Assembly: GCA_033980235.1 (NCBI GenBank)
Contig: CM067075.1
Location: 16,132,844-16,196,843, forward strand
From: Diadema setosum
Taxonomy: Eukaryota; Echinodermata; Echinoidea; Diadematoida; Diadematidae
Length of the DNA stretch: 64,000 nucleotides
Reading direction: 5' to 3'
Part shown: piece after piece, positions 10,491-21,960 of the stretch
Layout: every line of letters begins with the position of its first letter
Position numbering within the stretch: position 1 is the first letter of the stretch
Position numbers and translations under genes: made by a program
Notes under the pieces: model-generated
Told to the model about the DNA's origin: nothing
The model's input: the letters and a program-made list of their open reading frames with translations, nothing else
The model's database searches: none

Positions 10491-11268
10491 ACGCTTTACA
10501 CAACGTTTATTCAAGTTTCAGATCTATCGTAGCTCATTTTGTTCTCTAGTTATATCATGTTAGGTCCTAGATATGACCACTACGTCGATCATTGTTTTTT
10601 CCGAGTGCAAGTACCTCGGATAATTGTTGAGCACGATTTAATTCGAATCTTGTTCTCTGCTTGTAATCTTCCTTCGGTAAAAGACTTGAAAGTGAACTTT
10701 TCTCACCCCACCCCTCTATCGGTTTGCTATGCAAACCAAAGTCTAACCGTTACCGATGGTCCCAACTTGTCACACACCACTATCAAAATGGGAGAGTGAT
10801 CGAAAAGAAACCATCATTTAAGTGGAGTACACGAAAACATTTACGGTGTTCATTTTTTATTACGCGAAATTTGCTCCAGTTGATGTAGAAGATTCATGTT
10901 AGCCAGAATTTTGTCACGTATTCAAGTGACTGTTGTTTGTTTTTTGTTTTGTTTCTTTTTTTAGTAAGCGTGTAAAATATAAAAATTTAACATTATTGAT
11001 AACGTAACAGATACATTAATAATATTTTCTTATGTCTTTTTGAACTATAGCTTCCCAAATTTGTTTCAGTGTTTAATTTTGCTTTCTCAACTTCGGTACT
11101 GAAAAAAGGCGAAATCGATATGAAAATGTATCATCTTGATCGCGTAGCTAACAAACTATCATTGTTACAATCATTTATAATTGACGGATGTGATTCCCCC
11201 CCCCCCTCGTCCTTGTACCCGTATACCTACGTGACTCTTTTCAAAAATACAATCCGACATGAAGCCTA
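10491..11268. other. Intergenic, unassigned
   Basis: No gene or clear repeat is recognised downstream of the NAT-like gene. Short C-runs and AT-rich stretches only. Confidence 0.4.
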
Positions 11269-11640
11269 CGTTCATCATCAGATGCATTGTTACTCCAAAC
11301 ATCCAGAGTAAAACATGGATGTGGTGATCGTGCGTTCTCCGTTATGGGACCAAAATTGTGGAAGTAGTTAGCTATTCAGTTAAGGCAACTGTCATCTACA
11401 GAAACATTCAAATCCAAACTTAAAACATAGCTGCTCCTCTCACACTGAGGACTATAATTGCTGTCTATAATGTTCGGAACAACACTGTACTCTTTATCTG
11501 GTATGTGTTTGTTTGTTGTTTGCCATTTTCTTTTCTGTTGTCATGTTTGAGCATGTATATGCTTACTGTATCTACCTTTTCATTTTTGAAGCGCCATGAG
11601 CACTGAAAGTTGGACCTGTGCGCTATGCAAGTAGCCACTA
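11269..11640 (+). mobile_element. LINE 3' end fragment (non-LTR retrotransposon)
   Basis: Translation across two frames gives the hallmark C-terminus of a LINE reverse transcriptase: RSSSDALLLQTSRVKT, then in a shifted frame GDRAFSVMGPKLW and ETFKSKLKT before a stop at about 11430. One frame break and an internal TAG after KLWK show decay. The following ~200 bp resemble a LINE 3' UTR, with a GCGCCATGAGCAC...GCGCTATGCAA stem, and end in a TTA-type microsatellite, the usual 3' terminus of such elements. Confidence 0.75.
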
Positions 11641-11676
11641 TCATTATTATTAATATTATTATTATCATTATCATTA

Positions 11677-11725
<49 letters not shown>

Positions 11726-11776
11726 CATTACTATTATTATTATTATCATTAATATTATCATCATTATTATCATTAT
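11637..11776. repeat. (TTA)n microsatellite at a LINE tail
   Basis: TTA/TCA-type triplets run for about 140 bp directly after the LINE 3' end. They probably expanded from its tail. Confidence 0.93.
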
Positions 11777-14700
11777 ATAGACTTTTGTGTCCGTTCTTCA
11801 CTCTTCGTACTTTCGTTTCGTCAACAACAACAACAACATGTATCCACTATAGCGTTGTTATGCTTTTGTCTGATGTTCTATTTTTTGATGGTAAAGTAAG
11901 GTTGAAATTATCTTTAATTGGATTGTCAGTGTTACATGAAATCATCCCTTATACCAGCAGTGTAACATAATTGCACGGATGAAAGTTCAAAACAATAAAA
12001 AGTTTGCGGACCTGGTTGGCAAAGAAAAAAAAAGACGATGCTGGAACCACCCACCACTCCTAATTTATCACAGCGTGATTTGTACGTGCACATCAGATCA
12101 AAAGTTTATTTAATAAAACGTATGATCTTGGCCTGTTTCATGACACAGAATTATAATTGTCTGATGTCAGGAAATGCAAACAATGTTTGTATATGAGATA
12201 TTTATAACGTTCGTTCAAACGGGGAGTTGAGTCACCCCCCTGCATGGTTCAAAAACTATGATTTGATCAGTGCATGTGACCGTGAGAGGACAAGTGGTTT
12301 ACACAATCGCATTACACACTATATACAGATATAGGTATAAAACATGGGGACGGGCGCGCACACACGTACACATTGACTCCTGGCTGCAAAAAGTCGCAAT
12401 TGCTTTTGAACAAAAAAAAAAATATATAAGGTAAAAAGTGGATTCGTTACCTGAACATGCATAAATTCCCATAGGCAACGTTAGCCAATAATAGCCAATA
12501 TACACACTTCCACGGTCTTACCACTTAGGTCAGTATTATATACTGTACTTTCACTGGCTCTATAATTATGATATACATAGCTTTGATTTCCATCGTTATG
12601 TCTTCTGAAGACAATGTTCCAATTTACAGTAGTAGGGCATAAAGTGAAAGAAACATGCGCACTTCAAATACTAAAGGGTGCCACCATTAGCCCTACATTC
12701 TTGACAAGTCTAAAGTTCACCCACAGTTCGTATTTGTGAGGGATACAGTACAATCATGTACTATTATCACGATCACAGATTCAAGTCCATCAATGTGCGG
12801 TTCAGTATTTGGGGTGCCACCAGCTAGAGACGGTGCGTCCTCGCACATTCGGAAATGGGCGGGTAAGTTTATGTCTTTATTTTTGTCGTCTGCTGGAATG
12901 AAATGCATTTTATTCATCAAACATGTATTTTATAATCATCGTTCTGTGAAGTGAGGTTTACACGAAGAGTTTAAACCCAGGTTTTAATCTGAAGAAGATT
13001 CGTGATTCGTATACATCTAGAACTAAATGTGTACCGGGTATATTCAATGGGGGATGAGGAGAGATAGGAGCACATTTATGGTGCTGTGTAGATTGGTGTA
13101 GACTGAAATATGCAGCCGCGGTCGAAATGATGTGAAAATGAGGTGGATGAATGGAGATTAAGAGGCGTTGGAACGAATAGGACGCAAAGCGGGTAAGAAA
13201 GACTGGCGTTGATTAGGCCTAAGTGATGAACGCTGCCTTCCTTGTATGTGGAATGTGGCTTCGAAAAGTATCAAATTCTTTCTCGTGCGAACTCCCCTTC
13301 TGTAATCCATCCCACTAATTTATATCAAAACAAACAAACAAACGCATAATTTTACCTGCATATTTAAACACATGCCTAGTATCAGGAATATTAAATTTGT
13401 GAGTTGTCATTGATGTCCTTTTTGTAATCAACTGTTACATTCATCAAGCTTTTATGATTCCCCTTCGACCGAATACAAGACGCGGTGGTAATATTAGAAG
13501 CCCACAACGATAAGTAAAGTCTTCAATCGCATGATATACCGTTATCATTACACTGCGTGATGTATATCTACGATTGCGCTAATTAGGCCTAATTTAAATA
13601 TAGTACACTGAATGGACATCTCAAAGGTCACAAGATCAGTTGTGTGTGGTCATTCGCTGCTAGGCTTTAATGGCAAAGAAATTTTGTTGTAGGATCATCT
13701 CAGTTGTTGAGGCATTTCAAATAACCGTTTCACATTTAGAATGTTGTTCCCGTAAGGAAAGTGTTTAAAAAAAAAAGCTGATCTTGATTCATCTCAATCA
13801 ATTGATTGTTGTCATAAAATATGTGCGCTGTTAGATCATAATGGTCTGTCTTCTCCCTATTTTTCTTCTATTTTGTTCTTCTTTTCTATTCCGGGTGACC
13901 TATTGCTGAAGGCAGGCATTGCAAAGGTGTGAGTTCTTTTGAAGAGAGTTCGTAAAGGGGTGGGGGGGGGGGGGGCATCCGTTGATCAAGCATCACGGCA
14001 TCAGCACGCACTGCCCTGTCAAGGAAGTACAGTGTTCGAGTATTATTTACTTAGTGATATTGCGATTTTTATTCAATGGGTTCAATGAATCCTATATTTC
14101 ACGGGCAAAGTTCAAGTCGAGGGAAGTTCTTAATTACATCTTTGCAAAACAATAAAGAATTTTTAAACATGTTACTAAAACATTTGAAAGCTTTCGAACT
14201 ACAAAATTGTATCACGATTAAAATGATAATCACAACATTAAAAAAGAAGAAACACTCCAAAAGTACCAGCTAAATGTCTGTTCATGTAACGTATGCATAA
14301 TAAAGATATTTCTACGATATAGATCCATGAAAAGTTCAAGCTTCTCTTCCATCGTTTCTACTTATAACGCAAAACAACGTGCTGAGGAAGGCAAGGCACA
14401 CTGGTCCAAAGACGTCAAGGACCGGACTAAGCCTACAATTAACCTGGTTCATTTTTTGGGTGCTTAATACTAGACAATAAGTAATTAGACAGCATCTTTG
14501 AAATCATACGTACCGTATATCACATTTGGGATCCAATCTGGTCCGTTTAGACTCATAACGACGGAAATTATCTTTGAACAAGTTTGTTTCACGTGTATAT
14601 GAACCAGTCACTCTCTTCGTACAGATTTGCTTCATGTGGGTTTAAACCAATCACGTAACGGTATTGTAATTCAGTGTGATACCAAAGATTTCCATTTCCA

Positions 14701-15034
14701 TTTCATGATCGGATTTAGCGAATTTGTCGAGATTTTCCAAGAGGGTGAATTAAGTCCTTTTTTTTACTGAGAGATTGTGACATTCCAAAGGAGAATGATA
14801 TAATCCAGGTAAGCCGTTGTTAGTTCGTATTATTTTTATTATTATTTTTTTTTTTCGCAGCTCCTTCTTTTATCATCTACGCGCATCATCCACCTGTCTG
14901 TTTATCCAACTACCAATATTATTACTGGATGCATCCATTATCCGCTAGTTATATTTAAGGTTACAAGATAACGAGATTATTCAACATATAGGGACGTTTG
15001 CTATCACCTACATTTTGTTCTTTTTTTTTTCTAG
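11777..15034. other. Intergenic, no gene recognised
   Basis: There are no convincing coding exons. A 14-base G-run is at about 13962-13976 and a T/A-rich stretch with ATT triplets at about 14828-14855. At the right end, a pyrimidine tract and TCTAG (15030-15034) form a good acceptor upstream of the b561 gene 1 start. A 5' UTR intron may therefore lie here. Confidence 0.45.
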
Positions 15035-15113
15035 TTTGTCTGAAAGTAATCACGATTTAAGAGGAATAGAGAGGTACCATTGAAGGCACAACCCGTGATT
15101 CACCCTCGTCGCG

Positions 15114-15330
15114 ATGGACGCACCGGCACCATCATTCGTGGACGCGGTATCGAGGCGGCTGCTTCTCCTCCTGGTGATCGCAGCCGAGGTCTTCGGTCTG
15201 CTTGCCGTGATCTTGACCGCGCTGTGGGCGGGACACTACACGAGACCCGGCTTCGAGTGGTCGTCGGCTGGGATGATGAACCTCCACCCCTTCGTCATGA
15301 CCCTCGGCATGGTATTCGTCTTCGGCAACG
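15114..15330 (+). CDS. b561 gene 1, exon 1
   Basis: It encodes residues 1-72 and the first base of codon 73: the first helix and the start of the second, with NLHPFVMTLGM. Donor ACG|GTGAGA, phase 1. Confidence 0.92.
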
Positions 15331-18300
15331 GTGAGAAGCGTCCGTGGTCGAGAGCAGCGAAGTGAAAGAATGTAATATGCAGAATGACATATCAGGCAAC
15401 AGTTAAACCTGTCTATAGCGGCTATTCAGGGGAGACGAAAAAAAGGTGGCCGCTATGAATGGCTGGCTGTCTGTCTTTAACATGGCTTTTCTCTGGGGGA
15501 TTTTTTTGTGACCATATACGACAAATGGCCGCTAAGGCAGGTTTGACTGTGCACGATGGATTATAATATAGGCCCTACAGTAAGATGGTGTAAATATAGG
15601 ATAACCTAATACTGTGACTAACAATATCATTAATCGCGAAACCTTCTTTAGTGGATATAAAGTCAAACCTGTCCAAAGCGGCCACCCGAGGGAGACCTCC
15701 CAAAATGACCGTTATAGACAGATGGCCGCTATATACAGGACATTTGATAATGCTTTTTCCTCGGGAGGGGGGGGGGTTGTTTAATGACCGTGTACGGCAG
15801 GTGGCCGCCTTAGGCAGGTGACAGCTAAGGCACATTGTGTACCAGTAAAATGTATAAAAGTAGGCCTATGTCTCAACCAGGTGGCTCGCAGCGAGAGTAT
15901 ACATGTATAGCACATATTCTTCAAAAAATTTGATGCAGATTGCTTCATTCTCAATATTGCTTCATCCTATCCACACCTTATTATTACACATAGCACTCAT
16001 CACATATCGCGTTCTCAGCCGGCTCTCCGTCCCCCGAAAAGTCATCAAGGCACTCCACGGGGCTATGATGCTCGCAGTGGCCGCCTGTGCGGGACTGGGT
16101 ATCTATTTCGCTGTGGCGCATGCGCACTCCATGAGTTTCAAAGGCTTCCAAAGTTTTCATGGAATGCTTGGACTTTCAACAATAGCCCTGTTCGGTCTGC
16201 AGGTAAGTATTTTTGTTCCTTTTCTGTTTTTCCCCTGTATTTCTAGTTTTCTCCTTACACTCGTCTTCTTGCTCTTTTATCAACCAATCTCCATAGCCCT
16301 CTTTTCATAACCGTCTCAGTCTTTATGTAAAATTAAAAAAAATATATATATAATTAATTTCGCAAACCACAAGGCAAGAAAAGAGGAGCATTAGTTTTTG
16401 TGTTGGCCGATGACCTGTAAATGTGAGCAGCTGCTTTTCACGTACAACCGACATCATCAATGGTTGATTAAAAAAAAGTTCAAGATCAAAGTAGAATAAT
16501 TATGATCATGCCAATCTTAAAGTTAATCTCATGAAATGTCCTTTTCATCTTTCTTCTTCATCGGCTTTTTTGACGCCCTTTTATCGCTTCAATTATTATT
16601 CGTCTCCTTTCCTTTTCCATGGCTTTCATTGGTCAATGCATGAATGACCGGACTGTACCTTCTGTGTTAATTTGATTAGAATTCGTTCCGGAGATGACGG
16701 GGTCATGGAAACCTATAATCTATTGTGATGACATTACGTAGTCTTAGGGGCCCCATTTATTACTTTGTATCATTCTATAAACTGCCTCGTCCTCCCATGT
16801 CGTGGGTCATGAAATATCGCTAAATGCTCCCCTTGTGTTTTGGACTGGTATCGTCTACTCAATCACATTGTTGCATCTGCAGAAAATTGATCACTGAACG
16901 CACTGTAAAGCTTATATGACACTGGCCGAAAGATGGCGTTAGTACAGAAAATGCAAATGGGTTTGTTTGAAAAAAAAAAAAACCACACGAATATGATGGT
17001 AATAATGATTATGTCAGCTATAAAAACAACCAATGATTTGTATACATTATGATGATAAAGTTCCAAATAATACAATCGACAATAGTGTTCAGTAATCATT
17101 GAAATTATTATGGTACACAGTAAGAAATTCGGGTTCAAATTTGAACCCCAAATTGCCGCTATACAACCACCCTATAGGGTGCAACTTTGCACCTTAATAA
17201 GCAATTTGCACCCTCAGCGGTGCAATACGTTGAATTTTGAACCTGCAGGGGTGCGAATTTGCACCCTCAGTTTGTGCTAATCAAGGGTGCAACATGCACC
17301 ATAAACATTAATACACCGTGAATTGAAAATTTTGGACAACGAGAACCAAGGTTTTACTCGTAAGATCAAACTTACACTCTGATTGATATGTCTGCATCTT
17401 TGTAGGTACGAATATAAATATTAAGAGATTTAATTTTCTACCTGCATAATAAAAGGTGCAAATGTGCACCCCAAGGGTGTTGCTATAGGGACAAATAGGG
17501 TGCAAATTTGAACCTTTATTTTTTAGTGTCTATATATGCCGATTCCTCTCTGTTATAAAGAATGGCCAAGTCTCAAAATGAAATGTACAGGTACGGTTAT
17601 TACCACAAGCACTGCCGATTGGTAGGTGTGTACATACATAAATCTAACGTCTTTGTTTCCACTCATCTCGTGTATGTCCTTTATAGTTTATTTTTGCTGC
17701 CGTCATTTTCGTCTGCCCAATGTCGCCGCCGTGGATAAGGAAAGCGTACATGCGAACTCACGCTTTCTTTGGGACAGTAGCCTTCACTCTAGCCGCCGGG
17801 ACGTCATTCTCCGGTATGCAGTGGTGAGTTCGCTCTGACAGGACAAACACTAGTAGTAGTAGTAGTAGTAGTAGTAGTAGCAGCAGTAGTAGTAGTTGTT
17901 GTTGTTGTTGTAAAAGTAGTAGTAGAAGAAGAAAATGAACGGAAGGAGGAGGAAAAGAAGAAGAATATTAGATTGAAGCTATAGTAAAGGAAGAGAGGTG
18001 AGAAGAAGGAGGATCAGCTTGTGAAGACGAAAATGATGAAAAACGGCGACAAGATCCTGGCGAAGATGGAACTGAATAGAGAAAGAGGAGGCGCTATACA
18101 AAAAGAGCAGATTTAGACTATTCGTAGTCCTAAAACGTTAAATATGGAAAGGGCAAAGGCTTTTAAAATGAACATTCACGGCTGCTGCTATACTTTTCTC
18201 TAAAAATCAAAACACAACAGCCACTGGGAAAACAAAAACCCGTCAAATTCATAAATAACGACCTCATTCTCCGACTTTATTGTGTAAGTTCCTTCTTACA

Positions 18301-18798
18301 AAGAGACGTTGAAATCATGGATTTACCACATGGAATTGATTTCATTTCAATTTTATGCTGCGCCAAGAAAACTATGTATTTGATTCTTTTAACTCATTCC
18401 ACGTAGCACGATTTCAGATATTAATGTATACCCTGTGTGCATTTTCATTTTACCACTACAAATATATCTCTTTCCTCTCTCTCTGTCTTCTATATTTTGT
18501 CTATTCCTCCATCCACCAATCCTGTGGTCCCTCTCTTTTCCCTTTCCCCTTCCTTGTCCTTCTTTCTTTATTCTCATTCTTTTCGATTTCCTTCGTCGCT
18601 TTCGTGTGCGATGACAGGAGTACGGATTTCGGCCTCCTGACCGGACCAGCGGCCGTCTACCTCTCGGCAGGATTCTTCATGGTCACCTTCGTGGTGACCG
18701 TCATCTACATCTTGTCCAGGGACCAATACCAGGCCATCCGGCCAGACCCAACCATCAACCAGAGTCTCATCAACAAGGACGTCGTTGGGGATGCCTAA
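15114..18798 (+). CDS. Cytochrome b561 family protein, gene 1 (4 exons, 247 aa)
   Basis: Exons 15114-15330, 15994-16202, 17687-17823 and 18618-18798 join at GT-AG borders with phases 1, 0 and 2 to give 247 codons plus a stop. The product is a six-helix membrane protein that moves electrons across a membrane through two hemes b, typically from cytosolic ascorbate to monodehydroascorbate or ferric iron. Four helix-embedded His residues, at 58 (NLHPF), 94 (KALHG), 128 (SFHGMLG) and 167 (RTHAFFG), have the spacing of the family's heme ligands. Helices start near 16, 53, 90, 125, 164 and 195. The usual SLHSW motif reads SFHGM. The short hydrophilic C-tail ends DVVGDA. The start ATG sits in a GCGATGG context, and an acceptor at 15034 suggests an upstream noncoding exon. 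A paralogue lies 12 kb downstream. The exact subtype (CYB561, CYBRD1 or lysosomal type) cannot be decided here. Confidence 0.93.
15400..15549. mobile_element. MITE-like element, copy 1 (intron 1 of b561 gene 1)
   Basis: The left end AGTTAAACCTGTCTATAGCG is the inverted partner of the right end CGCTAAGGCAGGTTTGACTG. GTGGCCGCTA-type sequence is repeated inside. Related copies lie at 15661-15823 and 57127-57250. Confidence 0.75.
15661..15823. mobile_element. MITE-like element, copy 2 (intron 1 of b561 gene 1)
   Basis: It begins AGTCAAACCTGTCCAAAGCG and ends with GTGGCCGCCTTAGGCAGGT, matching copy 1 110 bp upstream in the same orientation. A run of ten G lies inside. Confidence 0.72.
15994..16202 (+). 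CDS. b561 gene 1, exon 2
   Basis: It completes codon 73 and runs to residue 142, with KALHG and SFHGMLG, two of the heme-ligand positions. Acceptor CACATAG|CA, donor CAG|GTAAGT, ends in phase 0. Confidence 0.92.
16203..17113. other. Intron 2 of b561 gene 1, left part
   Basis: Nothing recognisable apart from short A/T runs. The right part of the intron holds the foldback element at 17114-17532. Confidence 0.5.
17114..17532. mobile_element. Foldback element with GGTTCAAATTTG terminal inverted repeats
   Basis: The left end has ACACAGTAAGAAATTCGG followed by GTTCAAATTTGAACC. The right end is GGGTGCAAATTTGAACC then TTTATTTTTTAGTGTC, its inverse. Between them GGTGCAAATTTGCACC-type palindromes recur. 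It lies in intron 2 of b561 gene 1. Confidence 0.72.
17687..17823 (+). CDS. b561 gene 1, exon 3
   Basis: It encodes residues 143-187 and two bases of codon 188, with RTHAFFG holding the fourth heme-ligand His. Acceptor TTTATAG|TTT, donor GTG|GTGAGT, phase 2. Confidence 0.92.
17851..17936. repeat. (AGT)n/(TTG)n microsatellite
   Basis: AGT triplets are followed by GTT and AGA triplets just inside intron 3 of b561 gene 1. Confidence 0.92.
18618..18798 (+). CDS. b561 gene 1, exon 4
   Basis: It encodes the last helix (VYLSAGFFMVTFVVTVIYIL) and a short cytosolic tail, ending at TAA 18796-18798. The acceptor GATGACAG|GAG follows a pyrimidine-rich stretch. Confidence 0.92.
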
Positions 18799-19346
18799 AG
18801 TTAGCCAGTCCTCAGCGTCTGCCAATATTTCTTTTCTTGTCTAATGAAAGTCACCAAAGATAAATGGATCCAAAATGATGTCCTTTACATTTTAATGGTA
18901 ACTGATTGTTGTATGCTTATTATCGTTCAAAAGTCAAAGAGACTTAAAGAATGTAGACAGAATCAAAATGATCCAGTGATGCATGTAAACAATAATCGAA
19001 ATCGTTAAAGAACTCGAAGAAAGCAGTTGATTTTTTTTTTTTTTAAATCAGACACGAACTTTTAGAATTGTCATTAACGTTTGATAACTTAGCAAATTGA
19101 CGCACCCGCTTCGGTTTCGTTTGACTCATGATCGTTAATCCCTTCTTTTTTTGTGTGGTAAGTTTGGGACTGGAATTTCTTACAGTGCTATTCCTCATCA
19201 TATCCAAATTTTTTGTATCAAATGGATAATGTTCAGTATTTTGAATGTTCGTTATTCCTAGGCACACAAATTCCCGAGACCTAGATGTTCGTTGATCCGA
19301 AAGTGACAGCGAGTTCATTGTGTTGTTATTTTGAAGGTTCGCTAAT
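18799..19346. other. Downstream flank of b561 gene 1, possible 3' UTR
   Basis: No AATAAA occurs close to the stop. The stretch holds weak copies of a GTTCGTTATTCC-like motif at about 19225-19340, related to the cluster at 38002-38220. Confidence 0.35.
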
Positions 19347-19348
19347 CC

Positions 19349-19389
<41 letters not shown>

Positions 19390-19440
19390 ATTACATTTTT
19401 AATGCGCTTAATACAATGTTTCTAAGCGCAAAATGATGAG
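19347..19440 (-). mobile_element. Retroposon 3' terminus with (TTA)n tail
   Basis: On the minus strand AAGCGCATTAAAAATGTAATG leads into a TAT/TTA repeat. This AAGCGC...tail arrangement is typical of LINE and SINE 3' ends. The body is not identifiable. Confidence 0.5.
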
Positions 19441-19477
19441 AAGGTACTTACTGAATATAATAATAACAACTGGAGTA

Positions 19478-19501
19478 TTATTTTTATTATTATCATTATT
19501 A

Positions 19502-19557
<56 letters not shown>

Positions 19558-19581
19558 GTTGTTGTTATTATTATTATTATC
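19478..19581. repeat. (ATT)n microsatellite
   Basis: About 100 bp of ATT triplets with a short GTT interruption. Confidence 0.93.
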
Positions 19582-19671
19582 AACATTAGTGTTATCATTA
19601 CTCTGACTCTTATCATTATCATTTCTGTCGCTATTATGACTCTGCATCACAAAACCACGAAAGTTAGGCAT

Positions 19672-20060
19672 TTTTATTTTCCGGTGGGCCTGAGAATAGC
19701 TATTTAGGTCAATGTATGGTGGTTTGGGAGTTTCAGTGTTTTCTGATATTCAGAAGATTGCATGCATAAAATGGATATAATGCATCGTTCTTACTATTTT
19801 TTGTTGATCTAGTTTTTCCTTATTTGTTCCTCTTCTCCGATGCCCACCCATAAGCCTTAAAGTACGTGGAAGTATGTATAAATGTCATACAGAAACTTTG
19901 AAAACTTTCAGCAGTATAATAGCTATGATACTTCGACGAAGTCATGAAAACAATGTTGTTAACAAACGTTAACAAACGTGTACCAGATCTTAGATTAATT
20001 TGATAGTCTCTATTATGGTAGTTACCAAGGAGTTCTGAATCACAATATTTTTTTTCAAAG
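19672..20060. other. Unassigned AT-rich sequence
   Basis: Nothing recognisable. It lies between microsatellites downstream of b561 gene 1. Confidence 0.4.
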
Positions 20061-20064
20061 CACG

Positions 20065-20096
<32 letters not shown>
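20061..20096. repeat. (CA)n microsatellite
   Basis: A CA run of about 17 units, CG-variant at its left end. Confidence 0.95.
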
Positions 20097-20097
<1 letters not shown>

Positions 20098-20523
20098 GGT
20101 TGACTCAGTACACTTTAACTTTTATATTCCCACTCATGGGATGGATAGCCCTGAAGTTTCAGCAAATTGTTGTTTTTCGAAGGGATCCAACCAAGTACAA
20201 GAACAAACATTCATTCAGAGAGAGGTAAACAACAACGACTAAAAGCAAGAAATACATGATTCAATGAAAGACTGAGCACATACTGAAAGTCTTCTCTTTC
20301 GGAATTTAAACTTGGTAAAAAAAAAAAGTCTCTCATCTGGCGGCTTTTTGTGTGCGTTTTGTGATGCAGGGTCCTGGCTAATAACATGATTTGTCATTCC
20401 CTCCTTTCGTGTTATGTCGTTAGGCTGTCTTCTCTGTTTATTTGTTTGTTTGTTTGTTTTCTATAATCACGTTCAGTTAATGTTTTCTGTTTGCTGTGTT
20501 TGTGAATCAGTAAAGTTGTGCAA

Positions 20524-20549
20524 TAGTTCGTTTTGAGAAGGAACAACTA
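20524..20549 (+). other. Bulged-C hairpin repeat, copy 1
   Basis: It can fold as TAGTT / C bulge / GTTTT, loop GAGAA, GGAAC / AACTA: a 5-bp lower stem, a single unpaired C and a 5-bp upper stem with two G-U pairs. Three more copies follow at 20642, 21038 and 21367. Confidence 0.6.
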
Positions 20550-20641
20550 AATGCTCAAAGTATTATACCATATGCTTCATACAATATCACCAAACTCAGT
20601 TATGCACAAGTTCATCAATTGCAACTACTCAATGTGCTCGG

Positions 20642-20667
20642 TAGTTCGTTTTCAGAAGGAACAACTA
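20642..20667 (+). other. Bulged-C hairpin repeat, copy 2
   Basis: Same fold as copy 1 with loop CAGAA. The lower stem can extend outward by four more pairs (TCGG with TTGA, including two G-U pairs). Confidence 0.6.
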
Positions 20668-21010
20668 TTGACGGGTATCAACATTAATGTTGGACTTTGC
20701 TTATATACCATGCCGTGCTTCAAACAGCTGAGAATCAATGCAAGTTCAAAGTTTGATACTACATAGTATTTGTTAGTAACTATAGTGTAAGCGATCGTTT
20801 TGTGCACGCGTGACATGTGATAATACAGTACTACTCTGTTTCTCTTTATAATGATGAGTAATTTAGTTCTCTTGCACTGTTTGTTTCTTTATTTTTACAA
20901 AGCATGTTGTGTAGGCATACAAACAATTCGATACACGTAAGAATATGCAATATGATTTAGCAGATATAGTATTATTTTGTTATAGAGACATAATTTTAAT
21001 GAGTGCATGT

Positions 21011-21016
21011 AATAAA
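21011..21016 (+). promoter_or_regulatory. AATAAA, possible polyadenylation signal
   Basis: An AATAAA hexamer lies 2.2 kb beyond the b561 gene 1 stop. Sequence alone does not show whether it is used. Another lies at 21569-21574. Confidence 0.2.
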
Positions 21017-21037
21017 CATTGTTGTGGACCTGTGCAA

Positions 21038-21063
21038 TAGTTCGTTCTGAGAGGGAACAATTA
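21038..21063 (+). other. Bulged-C hairpin repeat, copy 3
   Basis: TAGTT / C / GTTCT, loop GAGAG, GGAAC / AATTA. The C-to-T change in the right lower arm leaves a G-U pair. The lower stem extends by CAA with TTG. The GTTCT change keeps pairing (C-G instead of U-G). Confidence 0.6.
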
Positions 21064-21366
21064 TTGGCGATTATCAATCAACATATTAAGGCTTAAATGC
21101 TGCAAGATATATAATATCCTATTGGAATTGTATCTAACCATCAACACTAGATGTTAGGGCAAATGTATGAACTTTCAGGTACATGTACTCAAGTACTAAT
21201 GGAGTGTAGTTTTCATGACTATCAATAAGAAAGTTTCCACACGATTCTGATGCCCATTCGTGCATTTAATGTCGTTATTTACCACTTGAATCAAGTTTAT
21301 AACGTATAAGTGAAAAGCGTTTCAACAACCATGTATTTTCATGTATTCCACCATGCATTTGCTTAA

Positions 21367-21392
21367 TAGTTCGTCTTCAAAAGGAATAACTA
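21367..21392 (+). other. Bulged-C hairpin repeat, copy 4 (weakest)
   Basis: TAGTT / C / GTCTT, loop CAAAA, GGAAT / AACTA. The lower stem is intact. The upper stem has one mismatch and three G-U pairs. Confidence 0.5.
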
Positions 21393-21568
21393 TGGTTCAA
21401 TATTACTTGCAGCCACGCATTATTTTCTGTGATACAGGAAAGTAACAGTTTATGATTGTATTCCCATACGCAATATTTACCTTTATAATATGACATGAAC
21501 TGCACTGGTTTCTTATAACTCTGAATATGTAAACTGTTATACTGCAATTATATTCTTGTTGGAAATGA

Positions 21569-21574
21569 AATAAA
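21569..21574 (+). promoter_or_regulatory. AATAAA, possible distal polyadenylation signal
   Basis: It lies in GAAATAAATGAAAATG, 2.8 kb beyond the b561 gene 1 stop and beyond all four hairpin copies. If used, the hairpins would lie in the 3' UTR. Confidence 0.2.
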
Positions 21575-21672
21575 TGAAAATGAAATTATGAGATATCTGA
21601 TCCGATTTGGTGAGCAGAAGTGGCATCTACTTTAACGAATCCTATAGCCCATTATACTTTAATGTTTGGCAT

Positions 21673-21677
<5 letters not shown>

Positions 21678-21733
<56 letters not shown>

Positions 21734-21960
21734 GGTCTTATTTATCCAGGGTAGCCTCTTCAGTGTTGCCACTGCTCTACCAGAGGGCCCTGCTATTATT
21801 ATTACCCTAGCGTTGCCAGGTACCCATTTATACACCTGGGTCGAGAGGGACATTGTGGGTGAAAACATCTTGTCCAAGGACGTAAGCACTGGGCAGGATT
21901 CGAACTCGCGGTCCTCCGTTCGGGAGTCGGGAGTCTTATCCACTATGCCACAGCGCCCCC
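21678..21960 (-). mobile_element. tRNA-derived SINE with (ATT)n tail
   Basis: On the minus strand the head, from 21960, carries pol III promoter boxes: box A-like TGGCATAGTGG and box B-like GAGTTCGAATCC. A body with GACCCAGGTGTATAAATGGG and GTACCTGGCAACGC follows. The 3' end is an ATT-type repeat (plus-strand AAT at 21678-21733). This is the classic tRNA-head, body, simple-tail layout of a SINE. Confidence 0.8.

Noticed and set aside
20524..21392. Canonical iron-responsive elements
   Set aside because: The loop is GAGAA, CAGAA, GAGAG or CAAAA, not CAGUGN, and has 5 nt. Only the bulged-C geometry is similar, so it is kept as a finding without that label.
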